DNA of 64,000 nucleotides from Psychrobacter phenylpyruvicus DSM 7000 = NBRC 102152 (GTDB taxonomy: Bacteria > Pseudomonadota > Gammaproteobacteria > Pseudomonadales > Moraxellaceae): assembly GCF_000685805.1 (NCBI RefSeq), contig NZ_JMKP01000003.1, positions 62,001 to 126,000 on the forward strand, in the 5' to 3' direction. The position numbers and the translations under genes were made by a program. Of this stretch, positions 8,701-16,827 are shown piece by piece; the stretch's first letter is position 1; every line of letters begins with the position of its first letter. The notes beneath the pieces are model-generated. The model saw nothing but the letters and a program-made list of their open reading frames with translations. It was not told the DNA's origin and ran no database searches.

Positions 8701-10482
8701 ATGTCACACTCAGCAACTCACATATCCGTTCACAAGCGGCCACAATTAAAGCGCCTTGTGCTATTGACGGGCTTTATTGTAGCTAGCGGCAGCTTGTTGC
8801 CTGCCTGTGGCAAAGTGGCTCAAGATAATAATGCTAAGCCCACAGCGGAGTCCTCAAACAGTGGTATTACTGACAGCCGAGATATGCTGCCAAGCGATGT
8901 GTTGAATCAATTAAAGGAGTTGCCTCAGCTAACTGAAGGCTTGGGGCAGAATGGCGCTGCGGTGTTGGATACTAATAAACCAACTTTGGTAAAATTTTGG
9001 GCAAGTTGGTGTCCCTTGTGCTTAGGGACGCTTGAAGAAACTGAAACGTGGCGAAAAGATGCGGCTTTTGCAGGATTAAATGTACTGACGGTGGCCAGTC
9101 CTGGGCATCTCAATGAAAAAGAGACGACAGACTTCACTCAGTGGTATGCAGGGGTACAGGCAGATTATCCTAAGCTGCCTGTATTAATGGACAGCTCGGG
9201 TAGCTTAATCAAACAGTTGGGGGTACAGGTCTATCCCAGTTGGGCTATCTTTGATAAGCAGGGTAACTTAGTACGTCTGATTAAAGGTAATTTGAGTGAA
9301 GAGCAGGCCTATGCTTTGGCCCAAAACGCAGGTAATGACTTTGCAGCGCTAAAAAATAGCAGCGCTAAACCCACTCAAACAGGCGCGGCTAGCACAGCGA
9401 ATGCCAAAGCCGATAGCCCTAATAATAAAAATGGGGTCTACTACAATTCTGATGGTGCACCTATTAATACCAAGACTATATATTTGGCAGGGGGCTGCTT
9501 CTGGGGATTAGAGGCCTATATGGAGCGTGTCGATGGGGTGGTGGATGCTATATCTGGCTATGCCAATGGCAATCCAAGCCTGACTGACCCAAGTTATGAG
9601 CAAGTGATAGCTGGATCTGGTCATGCCGAAACAGTTAAGGTAGTGTATGACACCGATAAAATAGATTTAGAAACTGTTTTAAAGTACTATCTGCGCGTTA
9701 TCGATCCAACCAGTTTAAACAAACAAGGCAATGACCGTGGTGTCCAGTATCGTACCGGTATCTACTATACCGATGCAGCTGATAAAGAAGTGATTAATAA
9801 GGCGCTACAGTCTATTGAGTCCAAATACACTAAGCCTATTGTGGTCGAGCATCAACCGCTAAAAAACTTCTCCTTAGCGGAGGAGTATCACCAAGATTAT
9901 CTGGCCAAAAATCCTAATGGCTACTGCCATATTGATTTAAGCATGGCGGATGATAAGTTAGCACCCACAGCCAAAGCACCTAAGCTAGCACCTGCCACTA
10001 CCGTAGCAGAGGCGCTGAACCCAAAGCGTTATGCTAATTTTGATAAAAATGCCTTAAAAAACACCTTAACCAAAGCGCAGTATAACATTACCCAAAAGGC
10101 AGGTACCGAGCGTGCCTTTAGTCATGAGTATGATCACTTATTTGCACCTGGTATCTATGTCGATGTGGTCAGTGGTGAGCCCTTGTTTTTATCGACCCAT
10201 AAGTATGACTCAGGCTGTGGTTGGCCCAGCTTCTGGCAACCTATTGCGCCAGAGGTGATTACTGAGCACAAAGATACTGCCTACAATATGGTGCGTACTG
10301 AGGTACGCTCTCGAGTGGCCGACTCGCATTTAGGGCATGTATTCAATGATGGACCAAAAGACAAAACGGGTCTGCGCTACTGTATTAATGGCGGCGCATT
10401 GCAGTTTATCCCAGTCGATAAAATGGCGCAGTCAGGATACGGTGTCTTTGTGGACCAAGTAGCATTAAAACCTGTTAAGTAA
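8701..10482 (+). CDS. msrAB: thioredoxin-MsrA-MsrB fusion lipoprotein (methionine sulfoxide reductase)
   Basis: A three-domain envelope repair enzyme that reduces both diastereomers of methionine sulfoxide. Residues 17-36 form a lipoprotein-like signal ending LPAC (Cys36). A thioredoxin/TlpA-like domain follows with FWASWCPLC (Cys104/Cys107), to accept electrons from a DsbD-type partner. MsrA begins at residue 258 with [10 protein letters not shown] (catalytic Cys near 266) and continues to [16 protein letters not shown]. MsrB carries SGCGWPSFW and ends with [11 protein letters not shown] (catalytic Cys561). The order matches Neisseria PilB (MsrAB). Low-complexity linkers separate the domains. 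It is likely periplasmic or membrane-tethered; the lipid anchor is an inference from the lipobox. Confidence 0.95.
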   Translation: MSHSATHISVHKRPQLKRLVLLTGFIVASGSLLPACGKVAQDNNAKPTAESSNSGITDSRDMLPSDVLNQLKELPQLTEGLGQNGAAVLDTNKPTLVKFWASWCPLCLGTLEETETWRKDAAFAGLNVLTVASPGHLNEKETTDFTQWYAGVQADYPKLPVLMDSSGSLIKQLGVQVYPSWAIFDKQGNLVRLIKGNLSEEQAYALAQNAGNDFAALKNSSAKPTQTGAASTANAKADSPNNKNGVYYNSDGAPINTKTIYLAGGCFWGLEAYMERVDGVVDAISGYANGNPSLTDPSYEQVIAGSGHAETVKVVYDTDKIDLETVLKYYLRVIDPTSLNKQGNDRGVQYRTGIYYTDAADKEVINKALQSIESKYTKPIVVEHQPLKNFSLAEEYHQDYLAKNPNGYCHIDLSMADDKLAPTAKAPKLAPATTVAEALNPKRYANFDKNALKNTLTKAQYNITQKAGTERAFSHEYDHLFAPGIYVDVVSGEPLFLSTHKYDSGCGWPSFWQPIAPEVITEHKDTAYNMVRTEVRSRVADSHLGHVFNDGPKDKTGLRYCINGGALQFIPVDKMAQSGYGVFVDQVALKPVK

Positions 10483-10544
10483 AAAAACAGCTCATCTGTG
10501 CAATGCCAATGACCCGCGATATAAGAAATACAAGAATCTGATTT

Positions 10545-12155
10545 ATGAATTTGTCCTTTAAACGTTTGCAAACCGACTCACTTTTAGTGTTGTCGGTCTT
10601 TATTGTTGCTTCTTGTGGCCTAGCTTATGAGCTTATCGCTGGAGCGCTGGCAAGTTATGTGCTGGGTGACTCAGTACTGCAATTTTCTACCATTATCGGT
10701 ACCTATTTATTTGCAATGGGTATTGGCTCGCATCTGTCGAAGTACGTGCCTGAGGATAAGGTGTTACAACGCTTTATTGAGATTGAGGTATTGGTAGGAC
10801 TGGTCGGTGGGTTATCTGCTATTGGGCTGTTTTTGGCCTTCGCTTGGTTACCAACCTTCAAGACCATTTTGTATGCGCTAGTGGTGTGTATCGGTACCTT
10901 AGTGGGTATGGAAATCCCACTGGTAATGCGCATTTTTAACTCACAAAAGCAGGCTTTCCATGAGCTGGTTAGCCGTGTATTGACCTTTGATTATCTGGGG
11001 GCTTTGGCGGTTTCACTATTATTTCCTTTAGTGTTGGCACCGATGCTTGGTTTGGCCCGTTCAGCGGTGCTGTTTGGGATATTGAACGTATTGGTAGCAG
11101 GCTGGACCGCTTGGCATTTCTATCCTAAAGTCGCGTTAATTGACAATCAAGGTTTGAATGCTGATGAACAGAAGCAGCAACGTGCAAACCATGCCAAGAT
11201 AAGAAGTCGGCTGATTGTGCGTATTTTGGTAGCGATGGTGTTGTTGTTGACCGGTTTAATTTTTGCTGATCGCTTGGTGGGATTATCAGAACAAAAGTTA
11301 TTTAAAGCACCAGTCGTTTTTGCTACAAACTCCCCGTATCAGCGTTTAATTGTCACTGAAAAAAGTGGTCATCTGCAGCTATTCTTAAATGGTAACTTAC
11401 AGTTTTCTACCCGAGATGAATACCGCTATCATGAGGCTTTAGTGCATCCAATTATGCAGAAGCTTAGCGATAGCACTCGAGCTACTAAGCCAGATTTAAA
11501 TATACTTATCTTAGGCGGCGGAGATGGGATGGCGGCTCGTGAGGTCTTAAAGTATAAGACTGTGGATCATATTACTTTGGTCGACTTAGATCCGGAGATG
11601 ACGCAGTTCTTTGCGGAGTCGCCCAGATTTAAAAAGCTTAATGATGATTCGCTAAATAATGCCAAGGTGAGTGTGATAAATGCTGATGCCTATAAGTGGC
11701 TCGAGGGAAATGATGAGGTCTTTGATGCCATTATTATTGACTTACCTGATCCATCACATTACAGCTTAGCCAAGCTATATTCTGAACCTATGTACCATAT
11801 GGTGAAAGACCATTTAACCGCAGAGGGACTGATGGTAGTACAAGCTACTTCGCCTTATTATGCGCCCAAATCTTTTTGGTCAATTGATAAAACGTTGCAG
11901 GTTTCTGGGTTTAAGACCACGCCATATCACGCATACGTGCCCTCATTTGGGGAGTGGGGGTTTATAGTGGGTAGTCCGAATGCCTTCTTTACGCCGCCCA
12001 CACAATATGATTTACCTATGAAGTTTTTGACTCCTTCAGTCAGTCGTGAAATGTTTACATTCCCGCCAGATATGCAGCCGGTTGAGGTGGAGCCAAACAC
12101 TTTAGATAAGCAAATACTGGTGCATTACTATGTACAAGACTGGTCTGATGAATAG
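10545..12155 (+). CDS. membrane-anchored spermidine-synthase-like aminopropyltransferase
   Basis: A 536-residue protein with an N-terminal membrane domain of about seven helices (residues 12-240) and a C-terminal cytosolic domain of the spermidine synthase family. The AdoMet-type binding motif ILILGGGDGMAAREVLKY and acidic residue LVDLDPEM are clear. The active-site region DAIIIDLPDPSHYSLAKLYS is diverged from the DxxDP-GP form of classical SpeE, so the acceptor may not be putrescine. It is the first of five rightward genes up to 16582, the next being AdoMet decarboxylase, which would make its aminopropyl donor. The product could be spermidine-like or a modified lipid or peptide; this is not determined by sequence. 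Confidence 0.9.
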   Translation: MNLSFKRLQTDSLLVLSVFIVASCGLAYELIAGALASYVLGDSVLQFSTIIGTYLFAMGIGSHLSKYVPEDKVLQRFIEIEVLVGLVGGLSAIGLFLAFAWLPTFKTILYALVVCIGTLVGMEIPLVMRIFNSQKQAFHELVSRVLTFDYLGALAVSLLFPLVLAPMLGLARSAVLFGILNVLVAGWTAWHFYPKVALIDNQGLNADEQKQQRANHAKIRSRLIVRILVAMVLLLTGLIFADRLVGLSEQKLFKAPVVFATNSPYQRLIVTEKSGHLQLFLNGNLQFSTRDEYRYHEALVHPIMQKLSDSTRATKPDLNILILGGGDGMAAREVLKYKTVDHITLVDLDPEMTQFFAESPRFKKLNDDSLNNAKVSVINADAYKWLEGNDEVFDAIIIDLPDPSHYSLAKLYSEPMYHMVKDHLTAEGLMVVQATSPYYAPKSFWSIDKTLQVSGFKTTPYHAYVPSFGEWGFIVGSPNAFFTPPTQYDLPMKFLTPSVSREMFTFPPDMQPVEVEPNTLDKQILVHYYVQDWSDE

Positions 12156-12281
12156 CTTGTTTAGTAATGAGCTTATACCGAATAAAGTCAGTATAGAAAT
12201 AAAGTAGAACAGCAATAAAGTAAATAAAATAAATGCTGCTATAACGCCGCAACACCTAATGCTAGTAAGTAAGGCTTGGTG

Positions 12282-12392
12282 GTATTTATTAGCAATTGGT
12301 CCTTAGTATTTATTAGCAATTGGTCCTTAGTATTTATTAGCAATTGGTCCTTAGTATTTATTAGCAATTGGTCCTTAGTATTTATTAGCAAT
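12282..12392. repeat. 24-bp tandem repeat, four full copies plus a partial one
   Basis: Identical 24-base units start at 12282, 12306, 12330 and 12354, each beginning GTATTTATTAGCAATTGG and ending TCCTTA. A 15-base partial copy is at 12378-12392. The array lies in the 375-base spacer between the spermidine-synthase-like gene and the AdoMet decarboxylase gene. There is no spacer between units, so it is not a CRISPR. Copy number may vary between strains. Confidence 0.95.
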
Positions 12393-12530
12393 AGTAATCT
12401 GGGTCGATAACCGTATTAAAATCAACGCCCTAAAATCAAATTAAGTGAGTCAATGAAAAATAGCCTAAGCAATAAAAACAGCCCTAATGTCACTGCAACC
12501 AATCGACAGTCAAGTTCACAGGATAACCCT

Positions 12531-12992
12531 ATGACTGGTAAGCACATCTTGGCAGAGTTTTGGCAGTGTCAGTGCGACCCCCAATTATTAACCAGCTCAC
12601 AGCCTTTACTTGGGCTATTGACCGAAGCGGTAGAGCAGGCGGGGCTAACTTTGGTAGGACATGCGGTACATGAGTTTGAACAGCATGTGGGTGAGGAAGG
12701 GGAGCAGGGGATTGGACTCAGTAAAAGTGAGGTTAACTTACAGCAGTCAAGCCAAACTCAAACCAGTGGTGTGACCTTAACTCTACTGCTTGCCGAATCC
12801 CATTTGTGTTTGCACACTTGGGGCGAATATCAGACGGTGACATTGGATGTATATGTGTGCAACGTAGCCCATGAAAATAGTGCAAAAGCCGATGCACTAT
12901 TTAATGCTTGTTTGCAGTTGTTTAAACCAAGTCAACATCACGTTAACACTGTGTCTCGTCAGCATCAGATTCCCAACAACTCTCAACACTAA
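12531..12992 (+). CDS. speD: S-adenosylmethionine decarboxylase proenzyme
   Basis: This pyruvoyl enzyme makes decarboxylated AdoMet, the aminopropyl donor for polyamine synthesis, so it should feed the spermidine-synthase-like gene upstream. The self-cleavage site is Glu-Ser in LLAESHLCLHTWGEYQ, where Ser90 would become the pyruvoyl group. The processing His lies 5 residues later and the catalytic Cys 20 residues after the serine, exactly the family spacing. The usual HTWPE is HTWGE here. I use ATG 12531 because the conserved GKHILAEFW follows at once and AGGA lies 7 bases upstream. An in-frame ATG at 12453 would add a Ser/Asn-rich 26-residue extension. An acidic Gly/Gln-rich insertion precedes the cleavage site. 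Confidence 0.9.
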   Translation: MTGKHILAEFWQCQCDPQLLTSSQPLLGLLTEAVEQAGLTLVGHAVHEFEQHVGEEGEQGIGLSKSEVNLQQSSQTQTSGVTLTLLLAESHLCLHTWGEYQTVTLDVYVCNVAHENSAKADALFNACLQLFKPSQHHVNTVSRQHQIPNNSQH

Positions 12993-13132
12993 ATAATTAA
13001 AATTACTCTATCATGTTATAGAGGGTTTTGGTCTCGAAATAAACTTTGAATACACAGTTGCTTAAGTTTAAACGGCAGTGTTAAGCTGTAAGTTATCTAA
13101 CCCTTTATAAGTCAAAGCTTAGGACATAACAC

Positions 13133-13540
13133 ATGCAAAATTTTGATAGTTTGCAAACGGAGCTGGTTTACTACGCTTTCTACTTCGGTGGCAGTGTGGT
13201 GATGCTGGTTTTATTCGCTATTATTTATATGGCCATTACTCCTTATGATGAGATTGCGCTGATCCGTAAAGGTTCAGGTGCGGCCGCCCTGAGCTTTGGT
13301 GGTACCATTATCGGCTTTTCACTACCCCTTGCTGCAAGTGCTATCTATAACACCGGCTTCTTGCCCTTTGTCATCTGGAGTGTGGTGGCGATGTTGGTAC
13401 AAATTACTGGCTATTTTGTCATGGTAAAAGTAATTGGCAATGTGCCAGAGCATATTAGGCTGAATAATATGGCAGTCGGTGGATTACTGGGTGTAAGTGG
13501 CTTGGTACTCGGTATTATTAACACCGGTATCTTGTCATAG
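13133..13540 (+). CDS. DUF350 (YjfL-type) small integral membrane protein
   Basis: A 135-residue protein that is almost entirely four hydrophobic helices, roughly residues 13-35, 48-70, 77-100 and 108-133. The short loops contain the family-like sequences YDEIALIRKGSGAAALSFGG and NMAVGGLLG. I recognise it as the DUF350/YjfL family. Its biochemical function is unknown; the family is often found with polyamine and SPFH or PspA-type genes, which is the situation here. It lies 140 bases after speD and 88 bases before the SPFH gene. A small channel or membrane partner of the SPFH protein is a guess. Confidence 0.88.
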   Translation: MQNFDSLQTELVYYAFYFGGSVVMLVLFAIIYMAITPYDEIALIRKGSGAAALSFGGTIIGFSLPLAASAIYNTGFLPFVIWSVVAMLVQITGYFVMVKVIGNVPEHIRLNNMAVGGLLGVSGLVLGIINTGILS

Positions 13541-13628
13541 TTATATCGTAAATAAAGACCATAAATTAAGCATAGAACATACATACAATTTTAAATACAC
13601 ATATAAATCAAAATAAAGGATAAAGATC

Positions 13629-14651
13629 ATGGGCCTTAGAAGTTTTATTAAAAAGCAATTTATTGATGCCATTGAGTGGGATTGGCAAGACGATGATGTA
13701 CTGATGTGGAAGTTTCCTATGGCGGATAATGAAATCCAAAATGGGGCCTCTTTAACTGTACGTGATGGTCAAGTGGCGGTCTTTATTAATGAAGGTCAAA
13801 TTGCAGATATCTTTACTGCCGGCCGTTATGAGCTGACTACTGAAACCTTGCCGGTAATGACCAACTTAAGAAACTGGCGTATGGGTTTTGACTCTCCCTT
13901 TAAGTCGGACGTGTTATTTTTTAGCACCCGTTTGCAGCAAGGTCGTAAATGGGGCACCACTCAGCCAGTAACTGTACGTGACGCAGATTTTGGTATGGTT
14001 CGCCTACGTGCCTTTGGTATGTATTCATACAAAATCAATGATGTGACGCAGTTTTATCAGACCATTACTGGGATGAATGACAGCTACCGCGCTGACCAAA
14101 TTGAACCGCAGCTGCGTAATCTAATCGTTTCAGATTTGGCATCAGGTCTGGGCCAAAGCCAAGTGCCTTTTATTGATTTGGCAGCCAACCAAGGTCTAAT
14201 GGCCGATGAGATCAAAAAAGAGTTACAACCAGATTTTGCTAAGTATGGCTTATCGGTTGAGTCCTTTGTGGTTGAAAGCGTGTCATTGCCTGAAGAGCTG
14301 CAAAAAACTTTAGACAAGCGTATTTCAATGGGCATGATTGGCGATATGGATGCTTATACCCGTTATCAGGCAGCAGAAGCCATTGAGCATGCGGCTAAGA
14401 ATGAAGGGGGTGTGGCAGGTATCGGTGCTGGCCTTGGTGTGGGTATGAACATGGGGCAGGTAATGAGTGAGGCCATGGCACCAAAAGCTCAGCTTCAACA
14501 AAACTCTCAACCAGCTGCAGCCCCCGAAGCGGCTCCAGTAGACTTTGCGGCTAAGCTTAGTCAATTAAAAGCACTACTTGATCAAGGTCTGATTAGTCAA
14601 GAAGATTATGACGAAACAAAAACTAAGATTCTAACTCAGCTGTCTAAATGA
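13629..14651 (+). CDS. SPFH-domain 'virion core'-type protein with C-terminal SHOCT domain
   Basis: A 340-residue soluble or membrane-peripheral protein. Residues about 20-235 form an SPFH/band-7-like domain of the YdjI or 'virion core protein' group (DVLMWKFPMADNEIQNGASL, FTAGRYELTTETLPVMTNL, GLSVESFVVESVSLPEELQK). A glycine-rich segment and an Ala/Pro/Gln linker follow. Residues 305-340 match a SHOCT helical pair (LSQLKALLDQGLISQEDYD). AAGGA lies 8 bases before the ATG. The stop overlaps the next start (ATGA at 14648), which implies translational coupling to the DUF4178 gene. SPFH proteins scaffold membrane microdomains, so a membrane-organising role is likely, but the substrate is unknown. 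Confidence 0.88.
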   Translation: MGLRSFIKKQFIDAIEWDWQDDDVLMWKFPMADNEIQNGASLTVRDGQVAVFINEGQIADIFTAGRYELTTETLPVMTNLRNWRMGFDSPFKSDVLFFSTRLQQGRKWGTTQPVTVRDADFGMVRLRAFGMYSYKINDVTQFYQTITGMNDSYRADQIEPQLRNLIVSDLASGLGQSQVPFIDLAANQGLMADEIKKELQPDFAKYGLSVESFVVESVSLPEELQKTLDKRISMGMIGDMDAYTRYQAAEAIEHAAKNEGGVAGIGAGLGVGMNMGQVMSEAMAPKAQLQQNSQPAAAPEAAPVDFAAKLSQLKALLDQGLISQEDYDETKTKILTQLSK

Positions 14652-16582
14652 TTGATAAATCCAACCAGTCTTATAAAGACAATCCGCCGGCGCCCAAGCT
14701 GCCTAGTAACTTCAATGTATTGACGTTTACGGCCGCTTGTCCGTCTTGTGGTGCGCCGGTAGAGTTTGCTTCGCCAGGCTCAGTGATGGCAGTGTGTGAA
14801 TACTGTCAGACCACAGTGCTGCGTGATGGTGAGGCACTAAAGGCCCAAGGTAAACAGTCGCTGACCATTGAGGACTATTCACCGATTCAAATTGGCAGTG
14901 TCGGTAGTATTGACGGTACTGATTTTGCGGTGATTGGTCGGGTGCAGCTGCAATACGGTCAAGGCGTATGGAACGAGTGGTATCTGCAGTTCGCTGATGG
15001 CAGAATTGGTTGGCTGTCCGAAGCTTTAGGTCTATACACTTTAACCTTAGGAGAGGGCGAGAAAAGCAATCTTCCGGCCTATGATAACTTAGCTATTAAT
15101 GATAGCATTAGCTTTGAAGGGATTAATTATCAGGTCAGTGATAGGCGCGAAGCTTATGCTATCGCTGGCGAGGGTGAGTTGCCCTTTATCGTAGGTGAAG
15201 GTTGGCAAACTTGGGTTATTGATGCCCGTTACAAGCGTAAGTTGATCAGCTTAGACTACGCCCAGTCGGGTAGCAGTCAGTCGCCTGTGGTGCATAAAGG
15301 TGAGGCCATTGAATTTGCTGCACTGAACTTTCAGCTGCTGAAAGAGGATAGGCAGCTTAATGAACAAGTGACTGTCAATCAAGCCGGTGCTATGGGGCAA
15401 AGCGACTCACAAAGCAAGGTGTCAGATAAAGCCTCAGGCAATAGCGTTAAGATTAGCAAAATTGAGTGCCCCAACTGTGGTAGCCCAATGCCTTATGTAG
15501 CAGGCGCTACTGAGTACTTGGTGTGTCCTGCGTGTCATAGCGAAAGCAAGCTGACGGGCAGCACCGCTAAGCTAGTTGCCATGCATTCGACAATGCAGCA
15601 CTTTGACAGTAGCTTACCATTAGGGGCAAAAGCCCGTATTGCAGCAGAAGACATTGTTGGGGTAAGTGAATTTGCTTTAACCGAGACGCAGCGAGATGCT
15701 GCGGCGCAAGGTTATCATGATTATGTGGTTATCGGTATCATGCGCTTACAAGAGGTGGGAGAGTTCGCTTCTTGGACAGAGTATCTGCTATACAGCTTAA
15801 CCGACGGCTTCTTATGGCTATCTGAGGAGTCTAGAGGATGGTTTGTAGCGAGAGTATTAAGTGAGATGCCAGTCTCTGAACGAGGTCAGTTGCACTATGA
15901 TGATAGGCAGTGGCGTCAAGTGGATTCGGGCTATCGCAATCGTGTGACCTTTGCGATGGGGGCTTTTAACTGGCAAGTTAAAACCGATGATAGCGATCTG
16001 TTAATCGACTATACCTCTGGTGATGAGGTTATTACCTCTGAGCAGACTGAGCGTGAGATTACCTATACCCATGCCATACCTTTGCCTTATCACAAGCTTG
16101 AGCAGTGGTTTGGTAGCTACCTTCAGCCTGAGAATACTCATGAGCGAAGTGGCTTTAGTGAAGAGGGTAGCCTAAAAAAAATGCTCACCTGGCACGCTAT
16201 TTTGCAGATTGCGGTATGGCTACTGGCAGGCGGATCAATTATTGTTGGCATCATTGGCGCTATCTTAATTTACATTATCTACTTTAGAGCCAGTGAAGCT
16301 GAAAAAGACTATGTAAGTGCTGAGGTTGAAACTGGGCCTTTTAATTATCATTCGGCAGGTACCCAGGGTATCTCTGTGGTGATTATTGTACTGGCGTTAA
16401 TTGTAAGCTTTATGATGGGTGTGGCCTCAAAGCCTTCACCTACTGGTCCTAATCCCGATGAGGAGTCTGCTACAAGAGGCGGTGGTGGTATTATCATTAT
16501 CCCAGGCGGTGTGGGCGGTGGAAGTAATAATAATGGTAGTAATGGCCGTACTGGATATAGTTCAGGTGGCGCTCATAAGTGA
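14648..16582 (+). CDS. DUF4178 protein with two zinc ribbons and C-terminal membrane anchor
   Basis: A 644-residue protein built as a repeat. A zinc ribbon (CPSC at 31-34, CEYC at 50-53) precedes a DUF4178-type beta-rich domain (about 75-230; VIGRVQLQYGQGVWNEWYLQF). A second zinc ribbon (CPNC at 274-277, CPAC at 293-296) precedes a second, similar domain (about 320-490; GIMRLQEVGEFASWTEYLLY). Two membrane helices lie near 518-545 and 575-600, followed by a Gly/Asn-rich tail (GGGIIIIPGGVGGGSNNNGS). The start overlaps the SPFH stop by four bases. DUF4178 proteins recur beside polyamine, DUF350 and SPFH genes, but no activity is known to me. Zinc binding is inferred from cysteine spacing. Confidence 0.85.
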   Translation: MIDKSNQSYKDNPPAPKLPSNFNVLTFTAACPSCGAPVEFASPGSVMAVCEYCQTTVLRDGEALKAQGKQSLTIEDYSPIQIGSVGSIDGTDFAVIGRVQLQYGQGVWNEWYLQFADGRIGWLSEALGLYTLTLGEGEKSNLPAYDNLAINDSISFEGINYQVSDRREAYAIAGEGELPFIVGEGWQTWVIDARYKRKLISLDYAQSGSSQSPVVHKGEAIEFAALNFQLLKEDRQLNEQVTVNQAGAMGQSDSQSKVSDKASGNSVKISKIECPNCGSPMPYVAGATEYLVCPACHSESKLTGSTAKLVAMHSTMQHFDSSLPLGAKARIAAEDIVGVSEFALTETQRDAAAQGYHDYVVIGIMRLQEVGEFASWTEYLLYSLTDGFLWLSEESRGWFVARVLSEMPVSERGQLHYDDRQWRQVDSGYRNRVTFAMGAFNWQVKTDDSDLLIDYTSGDEVITSEQTEREITYTHAIPLPYHKLEQWFGSYLQPENTHERSGFSEEGSLKKMLTWHAILQIAVWLLAGGSIIVGIIGAILIYIIYFRASEAEKDYVSAEVETGPFNYHSAGTQGISVVIIVLALIVSFMMGVASKPSPTGPNPDEESATRGGGGIIIIPGGVGGGSNNNGSNGRTGYSSGGAHK

Positions 16583-16827
16583 TATCTGTTCTATAAAATA
16601 ACTTTGAAATGAGTTCAAAACATCCTAGTACTGTCAAACCCACTAAGCTTACGGTTGGTCATATTGGTGCTGACTTTTGCAGATTGGTTAATCTTTAGTT
16701 TTGGTATAAGCATAATATTTAAAAGTGATAGCTAGCTTAAGATGAGAGTTATTCTTGTTTATGATGTCTTTTCATTATTAATATTGTTACAATAAGACTT
16801 CTAATACTGCTCTTAAAAGAGGTGGTT

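Noticed and set aside
12055..12255. Reverse-strand frame across the end of the spermidine-synthase-like gene
   Set aside because: It is mostly a shadow of the coding sequence and lacks a ribosome site.
12282..12392. Possible CRISPR array
   Set aside because: The units are contiguous, with no unique spacers and no cas genes; it is a plain tandem repeat.
13006..13023. Six-base hairpin after speD as a terminator
   Set aside because: The stem is short and the T-run weak; the cluster is more likely read through.
16419..16601. Second reading frame at the end of the DUF4178 gene
   Set aside because: It is a frame-shifted shadow of the glycine-rich tail without its own start signals.
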